A stretch of 64,000 nucleotides of DNA from Vibrio parahaemolyticus (GTDB taxonomy: Bacteria; Pseudomonadota; Gammaproteobacteria; Enterobacterales; Vibrionaceae): assembly GCF_900460535.1 (NCBI RefSeq), contig NZ_UHIL01000001.1, positions 3,224,001-3,288,000 of the forward strand, written 5' to 3'. Both the position numbers and the translations under genes were made by a program. The notes beneath the pieces were generated by a model that worked only from the letters and a program-made list of their open reading frames with translations, was not told where the DNA came from and ran no database searches. Positions 1-10,479 of the stretch are shown piece after piece (position 1 is the first letter of the stretch; the number at the start of each line of letters is the position of its first letter).

Positions 1-278
1 AAATTGTAAAAAACTCATGCCAATTATTAACTTGTTGGAAGTAAATATTACGTATACTTCTAATGAGGGGCGCTTAAAGACATTGCATATAATTTGAGCG
101 CATTAGTACACGATTAGGATCAACACGGGTTTGCAGTAAGTTGTCTTGCTACTCGGTTGCTAACTAACCGACGATAGCCCGATAACCTCTATTGCAAGCA
201 ATCAGAGTTAGGTCATTTCTTATGTTGAATTTGGCTTAGCCACTCGCAAGCAAAGCCGCGCTGCGGCAAGGAGACGCT
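1..278. other. Intergenic region upstream of phoH-like gene
   Basis: I see no gene here. The stretch is AT-rich. A TATAAT hexamer lies at 88-93 on the + strand, but there is no convincing -35 box 16-18 bp before it, so I do not call it a promoter. The phoH-like gene that follows has a strong Shine-Dalgarno sequence (AAGGAG at 268-273), so part of this region is its 5' leader. Confidence 0.5.
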
Positions 279-1655
279 ATGGGCGATACCGATCGGAAAC
301 TGTTTGTACTTGATACCAACATCCTTCTTCATGAACCCTTCGCCATCTTCTCTTTCCAAGAACACGATGTCGTCATCCCTATGACCGTGTTGGAAGAACT
401 CGACCGAATTAAAGACAGCAAACGCGATGTCGCAAGAGACGCACGCGTAGCTATTCGCGCTTTGGAAGATCTCTTTAAAGACGCAACGCCAGATGAAATT
501 TCAGAAGGCATTCCCGTATCGAAAGAAAAACCAGACCAAGGCTCTATTTCCATTTTGGCGGATTTTGAATTGCAGGAAACCGTCAAAGCTTTCGCCGACA
601 AAGCCGGTGACAACCGTATTCTCAACGCGGTGCTTTATCTGCAAAACAAACGAGCACCACGAGAAGTCGTGCTTATCACAAAAGACATCAACATGCGTCT
701 GCGCGCGAAAGGAGCTGGAGTTCGCTTTGTTGAAGACTACCGAACCGACCAACTCATCGACGACATTCAATACCTCACTAAAGGCTTCCAGCAACGAGAA
801 GGCGATTTCTGGAGCGGAATTGATGAAGTTGAAAGCTACGCGTTGGGGGGAAAAACCTACCACAAACTCAGTCGTGAGCCCTTTGACCCAACGTTCATCA
901 ACCAATACGTCATTGATGAAGACAGCGATTTTGCAGGCCGCGTTGAAACCATCAATGAAGACAAGCTAACCCTACTCGACCTAAGCCGAGAACGCATGAT
1001 GCACCGCCGAGCTTGGGACATCACACCAAAAAACATTTATCAGGCCATGGCACTCGATGCCCTGCTCGACCCTGACATTGATTTGGTGATCCTCACTGGT
1101 GCGGCGGGTAGTGGTAAAACGCTATTGGCCATGGCAGCTGCGCTCGAGCAAACTATTGAAAAAGGCATGTTTGATAAAATCATCGTCACGCGTAACACGC
1201 CAGACATTGGTGAGTCGATTGGCTTCTTACCAGGCTCAGAAGAGGAAAAAATGATGCCTTGGCTGGCGGCGGTAACCGATACTTTGGAGGCGCTGCATAA
1301 GCACGATCACTGCACCGAAGGCTCGTTGAAATACATCTGCGATAAAGCCAACATTCAGTTTAAGTCGATCAACTTTATGCGTGGCCGTTCGATTCAAAAT
1401 GCGTTTGTGTTGCTTGATGAGTGTCAAAACCTCACAGCATCACAAATCAAAACCATCATCACCCGCTGCGGTGAAGGAACCAAAATCGTCTGCTCCGGTA
1501 ACTTGGCGCAGATTGACTCACATTACCTCACCCCAGTGACGTCAGGTTTGACCTACATGGTCGAACGCTTCAAGAACTTTGAAGGCAGTGCGAACATTCA
1601 CCTCAACGGCGTGGTTCGTAGCCGCTTGGCAGAGTTTGCAGAAGAAAACCTCTAA
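279..1655 (+). CDS. PhoH family protein with N-terminal PIN domain
   Basis: This 458-residue protein combines a PIN-type nuclease domain (about residues 8-150, opening FVLDTNILLHEP with the conserved Asp) and a C-terminal PhoH ATPase domain with Walker A GAAGSGKTLLA near residue 275 and a Walker B-like FVLLDECQN near 377. This is the PhoH2/YlaK architecture. Family members that have been studied are proposed to be RNA helicase/RNase enzymes; the substrate here cannot be told from sequence. The start ATG has AAGGAG five bases upstream. It is monocistronic: a strong hairpin follows the stop and the neighbouring tldD is convergent. Function within the family is inferred from domains only. Confidence 0.93.
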   Translation: MGDTDRKLFVLDTNILLHEPFAIFSFQEHDVVIPMTVLEELDRIKDSKRDVARDARVAIRALEDLFKDATPDEISEGIPVSKEKPDQGSISILADFELQETVKAFADKAGDNRILNAVLYLQNKRAPREVVLITKDINMRLRAKGAGVRFVEDYRTDQLIDDIQYLTKGFQQREGDFWSGIDEVESYALGGKTYHKLSREPFDPTFINQYVIDEDSDFAGRVETINEDKLTLLDLSRERMMHRRAWDITPKNIYQAMALDALLDPDIDLVILTGAAGSGKTLLAMAAALEQTIEKGMFDKIIVTRNTPDIGESIGFLPGSEEEKMMPWLAAVTDTLEALHKHDHCTEGSLKYICDKANIQFKSINFMRGRSIQNAFVLLDECQNLTASQIKTIITRCGEGTKIVCSGNLAQIDSHYLTPVTSGLTYMVERFKNFEGSANIHLNGVVRSRLAEFAEENL

Positions 1656-1680
1656 CCCACATCGATTCACGCACAAAGTA

Positions 1681-1708
1681 AAAGAGCGCTCCAATGAGCG
1701 CTCTTTTT
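1681..1708. terminator. Bidirectional intrinsic terminator between phoH-like gene and tldD
   Basis: A perfect 10-bp stem AAAGAGCGCT / AGCGCTCTTT encloses a six-base loop (ccaatg) and is followed by T residues on +. On - the stem ends in a TTTT run, so it can serve both convergent genes. Confidence 0.85.
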
Positions 1709-1725
1709 ATCAAGGTTCGAGTGAT

Positions 1726-3171
1726 TTACTCGGTGCCACCAACAGTCAGTGAATCAAGCTTCAACGTTGGCTGACCAACGCCTACTGGCACGCTTTGCCC
1801 TGCTTTACCACAAACGCCAACACCTTTATCGATGCTTAAGTCGTTACCGACCATCGAAACTTGCTGCATCGCTTCAATGCCTGAACCGATTAGAGTTGCC
1901 CCTTTGACGGGACGAGTCACTTTACCATCCTCAATCAAATACGCTTCTGATGCAGAGAACACGAACTTACCTGAGGTGATATCCACCTGACCACCACCGA
2001 AGTTAGGCGCGTAGATGCCTTTCTTCACGGTCGAGATGATTTCTTCTGGTGTGTGTTCACCTGGCAGCATGTAGGTATTAGTCATGCGTGGCATCGGTAA
2101 GTGCGCGTAAGATTCGCGGCGACCGTTACCCGTTGGGTTTACCCCCATTAGGCGCGCGTTCAACTTGTCTTGCATGTAGCCTTTCAATACGCCATTTTCG
2201 ATCAGCGTGTTGTACTGACCATTCACACCTTCGTCGTCCACATTGAGTGAACCACGTAGATCTTTCAGCGTACCATCATCCACAATCGTACATAGCGATG
2301 ACGTCACCTGCTGACCCATTTTGCCAGAGAATACCGACGACTCTTTGCGGTTGAAGTCCCCTTCTAAACCGTGACCTACCGCTTCATGCAGCAATACGCC
2401 CGGCCAACCAGAACCCAGAACTACAGGCATCATACCTGCAGGTGCAGCTTCTGCTTCTAGGTTAACTAACGCCATACGGATGGCTTCGTCCGCGAAGTGG
2501 AAGGCTTGCTTCACACCATCTGTTTCAGACAAGAAGAAATCGTAGCCAAAACGACCACCACCACCAGCACTGCCACGCTCGCGACGGTCACCTTTCTGTG
2601 CAAGTACACTGATGGATAGCCGAACAAGAGGACGAGTATCACCAGCGAAAGTGCCATCTGTAGCGGCAACTAGCATTTGCTCGTGCACGCCACTGATGCT
2701 GATAGAAACTTCTTTGATCAGAGGCTCTTTAGTGCGAATGTACGCATCCAAAGACATCAGTAACTCGGTTTTTTGTTGTTTTTCCCAGCTTGCTAGCGGG
2801 TTAACCGCATCATAGTAAGCTTGATTTTCCGAACGTTTGAATGCTTGAACTTTGCCATTTTGGCCCTGCTGCGCAATGCCTCGCGCTGCAATAGCACTTT
2901 GCTTCAAACCTTCCGGATTGATCTGATCTGAGTAGGCGAAACCGGTTTTTTCGCCCGTCACCGCACGCACACCAACACCACAATCAATGTTAAAAGAGCC
3001 ATCTTTGATGATGCTGTCTTCTAGAACCAGAGACTCGTGCCAGCTGGACTGAAAGTAGATGTCCGCATAATCGATCTGGCGCGTAGCAATGCTGGCAAGC
3101 GTGTCAGCAATGTCCTGCTCTGTCAGACCATTTGGGGCAAGGAGTGCCTGTTCTATTTGGTTTGTGCTCAT
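1726..3171 (-). CDS. tldD: Metalloprotease TldD
   Basis: This 481-residue protein has the length and sequence of TldD, one half of the TldD/TldE (PmbA) zinc protease. In enterobacteria that protease degrades the CcdA antitoxin and matures microcin B17, acting on unfolded peptides in the cytoplasm. The catalytic HExxxH motif appears as [11 protein letters not shown] at about residues 260-270, and the C-terminal half ends in the usual glycine-rich TldD core. It is the last gene of the - strand block mreB to tldD; the gap to the upstream nitrilase-type gene is only 11 bp, so they are probably co-transcribed. Its partner PmbA is not in this window. Confidence 0.96.
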   Translation of the reverse strand: MSTNQIEQALLAPNGLTEQDIADTLASIATRQIDYADIYFQSSWHESLVLEDSIIKDGSFNIDCGVGVRAVTGEKTGFAYSDQINPEGLKQSAIAARGIAQQGQNGKVQAFKRSENQAYYDAVNPLASWEKQQKTELLMSLDAYIRTKEPLIKEVSISISGVHEQMLVAATDGTFAGDTRPLVRLSISVLAQKGDRRERGSAGGGGRFGYDFFLSETDGVKQAFHFADEAIRMALVNLEAEAAPAGMMPVVLGSGWPGVLLHEAVGHGLEGDFNRKESSVFSGKMGQQVTSSLCTIVDDGTLKDLRGSLNVDDEGVNGQYNTLIENGVLKGYMQDKLNARLMGVNPTGNGRRESYAHLPMPRMTNTYMLPGEHTPEEIISTVKKGIYAPNFGGGQVDITSGKFVFSASEAYLIEDGKVTRPVKGATLIGSGIEAMQQVSMVGNDLSIDKGVGVCGKAGQSVPVGVGQPTLKLDSLTVGGTE

Positions 3172-3182
3172 AGTTAGCTCTT

Positions 3183-4004
3183 TTATTTCCGTCTCAATTC
3201 ATTTTGAAAGCGACTGTGTTGAGTCAGCGGCATATTCTGCCTTACTTGCTGGGTTTGTGACAAATCTATCTCTGCCACCAGCAAACCCACTTGGTCTTGA
3301 AGTTGTTTGTGAATGCGTCCCCAGGGGTCAATCACCATGGAATGCCCCCACGTTTTACGGCCGCAAGGGTGTGTTCCCGTTTGTCCACTGGCTAAAATCC
3401 AACATTGCGTTTCAATTGCTCGAGCTCGCAACAACACTTCCCAGTGAGCTTGCCCAGTAACCGCAGTAAACGCGGCGGGAACAACAATGACATCCGCCCC
3501 CGCTAAACGCAGTGCTTTGTACAATTCGGGGAAACGAACGTCGTAACAAATGCTCAAGCCGACGCTGCCGATATCCGTTTCTGCCACCACAATTTGGTTG
3601 CCCGCGGTAAAAGTATCTGACTCTCGGTAGCTGCCATGGCCATCTTCTACATCGACATCAAACATATGCAGCTTGTCATAATGGGCAATGCATTTTCCGT
3701 GAGGAGGTAAAAGGAGCGTCGTCGTTGTCACACCACGCGCGGTTTGAATCGGCATACTACCAACGACAAGCGTCAGTTGATGACTCTTCGCGATATTGGC
3801 TAAACGCTCTTGAATAGCACCGCTACCTAACGGCTCTGCATGTTGATGGTACTCTTCTCGACTGGCAAACAACACCGCATTTTCCGGCGTGAGCACCAGC
3901 TTCACTCCTTGATTGGCCGCCAAAGTACATTGCTGGTCAATAAAGTCCAAATTCGCCTGAATATCAGGCCCCGAAGTCATTTGAATGATGCCAACACGTT
4001 CCAT
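3183..4004 (-). CDS. Carbon-nitrogen hydrolase (nitrilase superfamily, Nit1/YbeM-like)
   Basis: The protein has 273 residues with the Glu-Lys-Cys triad of the nitrilase superfamily: Glu41 in LTPEN, Lys111 in HYDKLHMFD and Cys153 in [10 protein letters not shown]. Relatives include omega-amidases and deaminated-glutathione amidases (Nit1/YbeM). The closeness to Nit1 favours amide-bond repair, but the substrate is inferred. I chose the ATG at 4004 because GGAAG lies 7 bases before it; the in-frame GTG at 4025 lacks such a site. It sits between yhdP and tldD in a tight - strand cluster. Confidence 0.9.
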   Translation of the reverse strand: MERVGIIQMTSGPDIQANLDFIDQQCTLAANQGVKLVLTPENAVLFASREEYHQHAEPLGSGAIQERLANIAKSHQLTLVVGSMPIQTARGVTTTTLLLPPHGKCIAHYDKLHMFDVDVEDGHGSYRESDTFTAGNQIVVAETDIGSVGLSICYDVRFPELYKALRLAGADVIVVPAAFTAVTGQAHWEVLLRARAIETQCWILASGQTGTHPCGRKTWGHSMVIDPWGRIHKQLQDQVGLLVAEIDLSQTQQVRQNMPLTQHSRFQNELRRK

Positions 4005-4038
4005 GTGTTCTCTTCCTTCTACCACTTAGTCGGGCGAT

Positions 4039-7000
4039 CTATTTAGCCTGCTCACGCAGTTTTTCTGGCAGCTTGTATTCGCCTTTACTACGTGAAATCT
4101 CTTTTACGGTTGGTGAATCTAACGGGCCTTTGACCTCGTAATTCACTTGGGTGAACACCTCTACAACTGGAGAAATTACCGTGGAAATCGCCAGCACGTA
4201 CAGAGCGGTTTGAGGGGCTACCGCAAACGCCGTCAGCATTGGTAACCCTGACGTAATATCCGGCGTAAACTTCACTTCCGCATCCACCATTCTGCTGGTC
4301 ATGTTTGCAATACCACGAATTTGCATTTCACCAGCTAGCGCATCCATCACAATATCATTGGTGATGAACACACCATCTTGGATTTTGCCTGTACCCGTGA
4401 TGGAGTTGAACGCCATGCCTTTGTCGAATACGTCGGTAAAATCGAGCTGCATCTTACGAATGATGGAGTCCAAGCTAAATAGGCCAAGCAAACGCGCCGC
4501 GCCGCTGACTTCACTCACGACCCCTTTGCCAAACTCCGTCGAGACATTCCCCTGCAAGGTTGGTGTCTTCATCGACCAAGGCGCACCGTCCCAATTCATA
4601 TTGGCGTTGATCTCAAATGGCGCTTGCTGGATCCCAGACGTGATACCAAAACGCTCCATCAGATCCGTGTTGTTATCGCCTTTCATTTTTAACGTCAGAT
4701 TGGAATGGCTACGATCTTTGGTCAGCTCCCACCAACCATTCATATCGATGCGGTTTTTGCCGCTACTGAAGGTAATGTTTTTCCACTCCAAACGATCATC
4801 TTGACGCTGTAAGTCGACATTCACTTTGCCAACCTTGTAACCTTGCAACCAAAAATCGTCGATGCTCAACGTTAAGTTTGGCATCTCTGCGTGAAACTTG
4901 CGGTCAAAGTTGGTAATAAGTGGCGCATTCTGATCTTCACTAGCGAAAATCGAACTGCGCTCTTTGGTCATTTCCTCAAAGTCTGGCAAGTACAAATGCA
5001 GATGGTCTAGAGACACCGATAAATCGTACGGTTTGAGGTACGTTGCTTTGCCTTTCACCTCTTGACTATTCACGTCCAACTGCCAACTTAGGTTCTTTTT
5101 ACTGGCGTTCAATGCCACATCGTGAAACTCAATGCCGCCCAATAACAAGTTCGGCGTTTCGACTTCAATACGCGTTGGTAAAGGAATCGTAGGCGTCTGC
5201 ATGTTTGCCAGCACCGATTGCGCTTTACTCTCTGGCGTATCCAGTAACGTCGCCCACTTATCTAGGTTTAACTCATCTAGACGAATCGAAGCATCGTGCC
5301 CAACGACAGGGCTAATTTTAAAACCGCCTTTGCCTAACACTAAGTTGGTCGCGGTTAACACTGGCACATCGCCCGAGATATCAATTTCGGTCTGATATTT
5401 CGCATTTGGGATTTGTAAACGAGCCGAAATGCTCTCCTGATTCCCCGATGCTTGGAGTTTCGCCTGACCAGCTTCACCGACCTTTTTCGTCAATGGGTAT
5501 GGGTATTCACTGGCTAATCGACCGAGCTGCGCCAACACATCCACTTGGTAAGTAAAACCCACATCGTTGAGCTGCAAGTCAATGTCCATTTGCCAAGGTG
5601 CATGACCGGAAACCAAGCTCAACCAACGTTCACCCAAATAAGGCTTGAGAGGCTCTACATCCCAATCACCTAAAGTATTGATGGTCACGTTGTAGCCTTG
5701 GTCCGCACTTTCGCCGTGGAAATCGAGTGAAATAGGCTGCGAGAGTAACTCTGCTGACAAGCCAGATGTCGTCACCACATCGTTGTCGAACTGAATGCGG
5801 CCTGTGGCTTTTTCTAGCGTCATTGGCGGCGCGTCAATATCAACACGGTTGTCTTTCAAATCCGCATAACCCCAAGCTCGCGCGTCTTTTTCCATATCAA
5901 AAGGAATGTTGAGCTGGAACTCGGAATACACCGGGCCACTGACTTGCAAGGCCGTCAAAGCGGCACCAACCGAGTCAACCAGCGGCGTAGCCATCATGTA
6001 GTCGCGAACTTCATTACCCGGAGCTGTGGCTTTAGCTTCAATTTCGATATGGCCATCTTCAGCCAATTCCGGAATGCGCCCCGTGATGCGTTTAGCGTGA
6101 ACGCCATTTAACGTCGCCGATTTGGAATCCAGATACATGGCGTCGTTTTCAAACAATAGATCAAGCTGCAAGTCGGTAATGGTTGGCCACGCAGTATCAA
6201 AACTGAATTTCGCGTCTTTTAAGCCAACCCATGCCTGAAACATACCGTTGTGCTCTTTGTAAGGAAAATCTCCTAACTCGCCATACCACAGCAATTTGGC
6301 CGTATTTACTTTACCGCCTTGAATTGCGGTTGATAGGTAATCCGTCAGATCTTGACCTAATGCCAAGGTTGGCAAGTAACGCCAAGTTTCACCAGCGTTG
6401 TAGAGATCCGCCTCAGCATAAAACGATAGGAATGGGCTTTGCTCTTTAGGGAAATCGAGTCGAAATGCGCCCAACACTTGAAGGTCCGGAGTCGCAGCCG
6501 TGACTTTATCCGACCACAAACGCCAACCTGTCTCATCTTGCTGCCAGATGATGTCGACTTCGCCTTGCTTGATGTTCAATGGAGCTTGGAATACATCCCC
6601 GTACGGGAAAACATCATCAATGACCGTGACTTTCGCTTTCGCTTGCTTCAAGTCACCCGCAACGCTGCCTTGCACATGTTGAAAGCCCGGCAACAGTTCC
6701 CATTGAGTCATAGCTAACTCATCGAGATCTGCCGAATAACGCAACGTATCTAAGCCACCATTCATGGCTAAACGAATGTCTTCAACACGACCTTTCGGCG
6801 CTAATTTATTGAGTAAGTCACTGGTTGATTCCGATTCCGGCGCGAGCTTAACGAGTGGAATCAACGCCTCAATGTCGAGCTGAGAAAGGTTGAGCTTCCA
6901 ACCATCTGGTTGCCAATCAAAAGCCGCATCAAGTTCAGGCCAGGATTTGTCATCGGTGCGAATTTGAAGTGAGTGACCATTTACTTTCCAACCTTGCTTA

Positions 7001-7917
7001 TCAGGCAAGAGCTTAAACACTCCCGATTCGATAAACAGTTCATGGCGGCCATTTTCATTCCATACGAGCTCAGACGGTTGCAGCTCTACGTACGCATAAT
7101 TAGGTTGGCTGTGTTTGAGAGTCAGCCAGGTATTCAAACTGACCTTGCCAGACTCCGCACCCGACTCTTCTTGCATGTAAGTGGTAAGCCAAGGCGTTAC
7201 CGAGACATCTTGCGCACTCACGTAAAACTCACCAGACACATCACGCAGCGAACCATGATCTTTAAAGTTAGCATTTACTAACAGTGAATTCAGGCTAGCG
7301 TCTGCAATACTGACTGTGCCTTCCGCTAAGTGACGTTTGCCTTGGTTACTCCAGCGAAGCTGTTCGATATCGAGTCGACGAGTTTCGCCCGATACCGATT
7401 TGTACCAGACGCGTGAATTCGTAATGGTGAAGTCTTCAAACTGGCGCAGCAATAGTGAGTCCAGCTGATCAATCAGCTTAACTTCATTTTGGTCAACATC
7501 AGTGGTCGGCTCTTGATTGCTCGACGTAGGTAGAAGATCGACCGTGCGAATATCTAATGCCAAGTTATGAATGGTTAAGTCTGCCACGACGGGCTTAAAC
7601 TGAAGTAACGATTGAATCAAATCGAATTCAATTTGAATTTCATCAACGGCGAATCGAGCTTCTTGGTTATTCGGTAAGTTAGCTTCTAAGCCGAGTAACG
7701 CGATAGAGGGATGGCTATTACGCCAAGAACCAGCAACGCTGGAGATAGAAAAGTCAAAACCTGTGCCTTGTTTGACCCAGGTTTTGATCTCATCTTGGAA
7801 GTGGTTAAGTTGTGGCAATGTGACGCGTAGAGTGGTCACTAGAATGGCTAAAAAAACCAAGACAGTGACTAACGTCCACGCGCAAAAACGCCCAAAACGG
7901 TTAAAACCAGAATTCAC
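4039..7917 (-). CDS. yhdP: YhdP family AsmA-like inner-membrane lipid-transport protein
   Basis: A very large protein (1,292 residues) with one N-terminal membrane helix (about residues 13-35), then repeated beta-rich AsmA/DUF3971-type sequence, which is the YhdP layout. In E. coli, YhdP with TamB and YdbH bridges the inner and outer membranes and moves phospholipids outward. The gene starts with GTG at 7917, preceded by GGA six bases upstream. It lies 11 bp after rng, in the order rng-yhdP that is conserved in gammaproteobacteria. Function is transferred from the E. coli family. Confidence 0.92.
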   Translation of the reverse strand: MNSGFNRFGRFCAWTLVTVLVFLAILVTTLRVTLPQLNHFQDEIKTWVKQGTGFDFSISSVAGSWRNSHPSIALLGLEANLPNNQEARFAVDEIQIEFDLIQSLLQFKPVVADLTIHNLALDIRTVDLLPTSSNQEPTTDVDQNEVKLIDQLDSLLLRQFEDFTITNSRVWYKSVSGETRRLDIEQLRWSNQGKRHLAEGTVSIADASLNSLLVNANFKDHGSLRDVSGEFYVSAQDVSVTPWLTTYMQEESGAESGKVSLNTWLTLKHSQPNYAYVELQPSELVWNENGRHELFIESGVFKLLPDKQGWKVNGHSLQIRTDDKSWPELDAAFDWQPDGWKLNLSQLDIEALIPLVKLAPESESTSDLLNKLAPKGRVEDIRLAMNGGLDTLRYSADLDELAMTQWELLPGFQHVQGSVAGDLKQAKAKVTVIDDVFPYGDVFQAPLNIKQGEVDIIWQQDETGWRLWSDKVTAATPDLQVLGAFRLDFPKEQSPFLSFYAEADLYNAGETWRYLPTLALGQDLTDYLSTAIQGGKVNTAKLLWYGELGDFPYKEHNGMFQAWVGLKDAKFSFDTAWPTITDLQLDLLFENDAMYLDSKSATLNGVHAKRITGRIPELAEDGHIEIEAKATAPGNEVRDYMMATPLVDSVGAALTALQVSGPVYSEFQLNIPFDMEKDARAWGYADLKDNRVDIDAPPMTLEKATGRIQFDNDVVTTSGLSAELLSQPISLDFHGESADQGYNVTINTLGDWDVEPLKPYLGERWLSLVSGHAPWQMDIDLQLNDVGFTYQVDVLAQLGRLASEYPYPLTKKVGEAGQAKLQASGNQESISARLQIPNAKYQTEIDISGDVPVLTATNLVLGKGGFKISPVVGHDASIRLDELNLDKWATLLDTPESKAQSVLANMQTPTIPLPTRIEVETPNLLLGGIEFHDVALNASKKNLSWQLDVNSQEVKGKATYLKPYDLSVSLDHLHLYLPDFEEMTKERSSIFASEDQNAPLITNFDRKFHAEMPNLTLSIDDFWLQGYKVGKVNVDLQRQDDRLEWKNITFSSGKNRIDMNGWWELTKDRSHSNLTLKMKGDNNTDLMERFGITSGIQQAPFEINANMNWDGAPWSMKTPTLQGNVSTEFGKGVVSEVSGAARLLGLFSLDSIIRKMQLDFTDVFDKGMAFNSITGTGKIQDGVFITNDIVMDALAGEMQIRGIANMTSRMVDAEVKFTPDITSGLPMLTAFAVAPQTALYVLAISTVISPVVEVFTQVNYEVKGPLDSPTVKEISRSKGEYKLPEKLREQAK

Positions 7918-7928
7918 AAATGTTCCAA

Positions 7929-9398
7929 TTACATCATCACGACGTCAAACTGTTCCTGAATGTACAGGGGTTCAGCCTGAATACGGACTTGCTTACCAAT
8001 AAATACTTCAAGTTCTGCCAGCGCATGAGACTCATCACCCAAAAGCGCTTCTGCAACAAACGGCGATGCGTATACGACAAAGTTGTCGGCATCGTACGCT
8101 CGGTTTACACGAGTGATCTCGCGCAGAATCTCGTAACACACCGTTTCAACCGTTTTCACGGTGCCACGGCCTTCACAAGTAGGACAACCAGAACAAAGAA
8201 TATGTTCAATACTTTCGCGCGTACGCTTACGCGTCATTTCAACCAGACCTAACTGCGTAAAGCCATTGATGTTGGTTTTCACGCGGTCTTTCGACAATGC
8301 AGCTTCTAACGAAGTTAGTACTCGCTGACGATGCTCTTCTGACGCCATATCGATAAAGTCGATAATGATGATGCCACCTAGGTTACGCAGACGTAACTGG
8401 CGAGCAATGGCTTGAGTCGCTTCAATATTGGTATTAAAGATGGTCTCTTCTAAGTTACGACGACCAACAAACGCACCCGTGTTGATGTCGATGGTGGTCA
8501 TCGCTTCTGTTTGATCGATGATTAAGTAACCACCCGACTTGAGCTCAACTTTGCGCTCCAAAGAGCGTTGAATTTCGTTCTCAGTGTCGTACATATCAAA
8601 GATAGGCTTGTCACCTTCGTAAAGCTCAAGCTTATCGGTCAGCTCCGGTACGTACTCAGAAGTAAACTCTTTGAGGTTCTCATATTCTAAACGTGAATCG
8701 ACCAAAATCTTGTCGAGTTCCGTTCCAACGAAGTCACGCAAAATACGTTGTGCAAGACCAAGCTCGCCATACAGCGTTGAACGTGTCTTGTACTTAGAAC
8801 GACGCTCCATGACTTTCAGCCATAAGCGTTTTAGGAACGCAGCATCTTGAGAGAGTTCTTTCTCGTCCGCCCCTTCTGCGGCCGTGCGGATAATAAAGCC
8901 ACCGTGCTCATCGCAGTAGTGATTCACCACTTTTTTAAGGCGCTCACGTTCGCTTTCGCTTTCAATACGTTGCGATACACCAACGTGGCTAGCGCCTGGC
9001 ATAAAGACGAGATAACGGGAAGGAAGTGTGATGTCAGTAGTTAAACGCGCACCTTTAGTGCCAAGAGGATCTTTAACTACCTGTACGACGATATCCTGAC
9101 CTTGGCGAACCAGTTCAGAAATGTCACGAACTTGAAACTGCTGTTTCTCGTTCTCTGCCACACATTCAGTATGCGGAACGATATCAGACGCATGTAAAAA
9201 CGCCGCTTTATCTAAACCGATATCGACGAAAGCCGCTTGCATGCCAGGCAGCACTCGGCTTACTTTGCCTTTGTAAATGTTGCCCACAATGCCGCGACGA
9301 GATTCGCGCTCGATATGAATTTCTTGTAGTACTCCACCTTCAATCATGGCCACACGAGTTTCACTCGGGGTCACGTTAAGCAGCAATTCTGCACTCAT
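7929..9398 (-). CDS. rng: Ribonuclease G
   Basis: This 489-residue enzyme matches RNase G along its whole length. It has an N-terminal S1 RNA-binding domain (about residues 35-125), the RNase E/G catalytic core with the DFIDM segment holding metal-binding Asp residues, and a CSGCPTC zinc-link. RNase G matures the 16S rRNA 5' end and degrades some mRNAs. The ATG at 9398 (MSAELLLNV) is preferred over the GTG six bases upstream, because GAGGT is correctly spaced only for the ATG. It is downstream of maf, with 18 bp between them. Confidence 0.97.
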   Translation of the reverse strand: MSAELLLNVTPSETRVAMIEGGVLQEIHIERESRRGIVGNIYKGKVSRVLPGMQAAFVDIGLDKAAFLHASDIVPHTECVAENEKQQFQVRDISELVRQGQDIVVQVVKDPLGTKGARLTTDITLPSRYLVFMPGASHVGVSQRIESESERERLKKVVNHYCDEHGGFIIRTAAEGADEKELSQDAAFLKRLWLKVMERRSKYKTRSTLYGELGLAQRILRDFVGTELDKILVDSRLEYENLKEFTSEYVPELTDKLELYEGDKPIFDMYDTENEIQRSLERKVELKSGGYLIIDQTEAMTTIDINTGAFVGRRNLEETIFNTNIEATQAIARQLRLRNLGGIIIIDFIDMASEEHRQRVLTSLEAALSKDRVKTNINGFTQLGLVEMTRKRTRESIEHILCSGCPTCEGRGTVKTVETVCYEILREITRVNRAYDADNFVVYASPFVAEALLGDESHALAELEVFIGKQVRIQAEPLYIQEQFDVVMM

Positions 9399-9416
9399 GT
9401 GCACACCTCAAAACAA

Positions 9417-9986
9417 TTATAAAAATTCTTGAATTAGCTGATCGGTTTCGAACAAAGGTAAGCCTACTACAGCGTGATAACTGCCTTCGATTCGGGTGAC
9501 AAATCGCCCTCCGAGTCCCTGAATACCATAACTTCCAGCTTTATCGCATGGCTCTCCTGACTGCCAATATTGTTCGATTTCTTCGTGAGTCAGTGGCTTG
9601 AACCATACGTCAGTGGTGACGACCACCGAGTGTTGTTGTTCCGATGATACGACGCTCACCGCTGTCATCACTTGATGACGACGACCGGATAAGTCAGTAA
9701 GCATACGCTTTGAATCTTCAAAACTTTTTGGTTTCTCTAACACACGGTCATCGCATACTACGACCGTGTCTGAGCCCAATACAACGGAATCAGGCTTAGC
9801 CAACGCTAAGCCTGCCTGAGCTTTTTCCAAAGAAAGACGCAGCACGTAATCTTGTGCTTGCTCATCAGCCTGTTTGGCTTCTTCGATGTCCGGTAATACG
9901 ATATCAAAGTCATAGCCTAGTTGAGCAAGCAGCTCTTTTCTTCTCGGAGAACCCGAAGCGAGAACGAGAGATAGGCTCTTTTTCAC
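9417..9986 (-). CDS. maf: Maf nucleotide pyrophosphatase (YhdE type, dTTP/UTP)
   Basis: A 189-residue Maf/HAM1-fold house-cleaning pyrophosphatase. The conserved N-terminal motif ASGSPRRKELL (residues 10-20), the SDTVV motif near residue 72 and the KP pair near 84 are present. The YhdE subfamily hydrolyses dTTP, UTP and some modified pyrimidine nucleotides. It starts with GTG at 9986 with AAGGT upstream, four bases after the mreD stop. Its place between mreD and rng is the usual gammaproteobacterial arrangement. Confidence 0.95.
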   Translation of the reverse strand: MKKSLSLVLASGSPRRKELLAQLGYDFDIVLPDIEEAKQADEQAQDYVLRLSLEKAQAGLALAKPDSVVLGSDTVVVCDDRVLEKPKSFEDSKRMLTDLSGRRHQVMTAVSVVSSEQQHSVVVTTDVWFKPLTHEEIEQYWQSGEPCDKAGSYGIQGLGGRFVTRIEGSYHAVVGLPLFETDQLIQEFL

Positions 9987-9990
9987 CGCA

Positions 9991-10479
9991 TTACCTTACG
10001 TGCCAAGCGCGACGAACTCGTCGCATTAATAAAAACATCCATGGCCAAAGTATACAGTTTATTGCCGCCGTCCACAGAGATAATGGATTAAATACTACGT
10101 CCTGGTTCAAATATTCCCCACAGAATATCAAAACTTCCAATAACGCAGTAAAAAAGGCAATTAAAATCGACTGTTGCCACAATGCCATGTTACGAATTAG
10201 CAAGAAATTCAGTGCCACCAAGTAGATGACAATGGACATCATCATGCCCCGAATTCCTAGCGTTGAACCAATGAGAATGTCCCACAATAAGCCCAACACT
10301 AACGCCGTGCCGACGTTTACTCGATGCGGCAATGCCAGCACCCAATAACACGTCACCAAAAATAGCCATGAAGGACGAAGTAGGTCCAATACACCTGGCC
10401 AAGGAATGGTTTGCAGTACTAGCGCAACGAAGAAACTAACACCAATCACCATTCTGCTACGCAATACATTACTGGCCAT
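9991..10479 (-). CDS. mreD: Rod shape-determining protein MreD
   Basis: A 162-residue, highly hydrophobic protein with about five membrane helices and the family's WPW/PW-rich ends. MreD is part of the elongasome with MreB, MreC, RodA and PBP2. Its start overlaps the end of mreC by 11 bp, so translation is probably coupled. Confidence 0.94.
   Translation of the reverse strand: MASNVLRSRMVIGVSFFVALVLQTIPWPGVLDLLRPSWLFLVTCYWVLALPHRVNVGTALVLGLLWDILIGSTLGIRGMMMSIVIYLVALNFLLIRNMALWQQSILIAFFTALLEVLIFCGEYLNQDVVFNPLSLWTAAINCILWPWMFLLMRRVRRAWHVR

Noticed and set aside
88..93. TATAAT before the phoH-like gene
   Set aside because: No acceptable -35 hexamer at 16-18 bp and the region is AT-rich, so the match may be chance.
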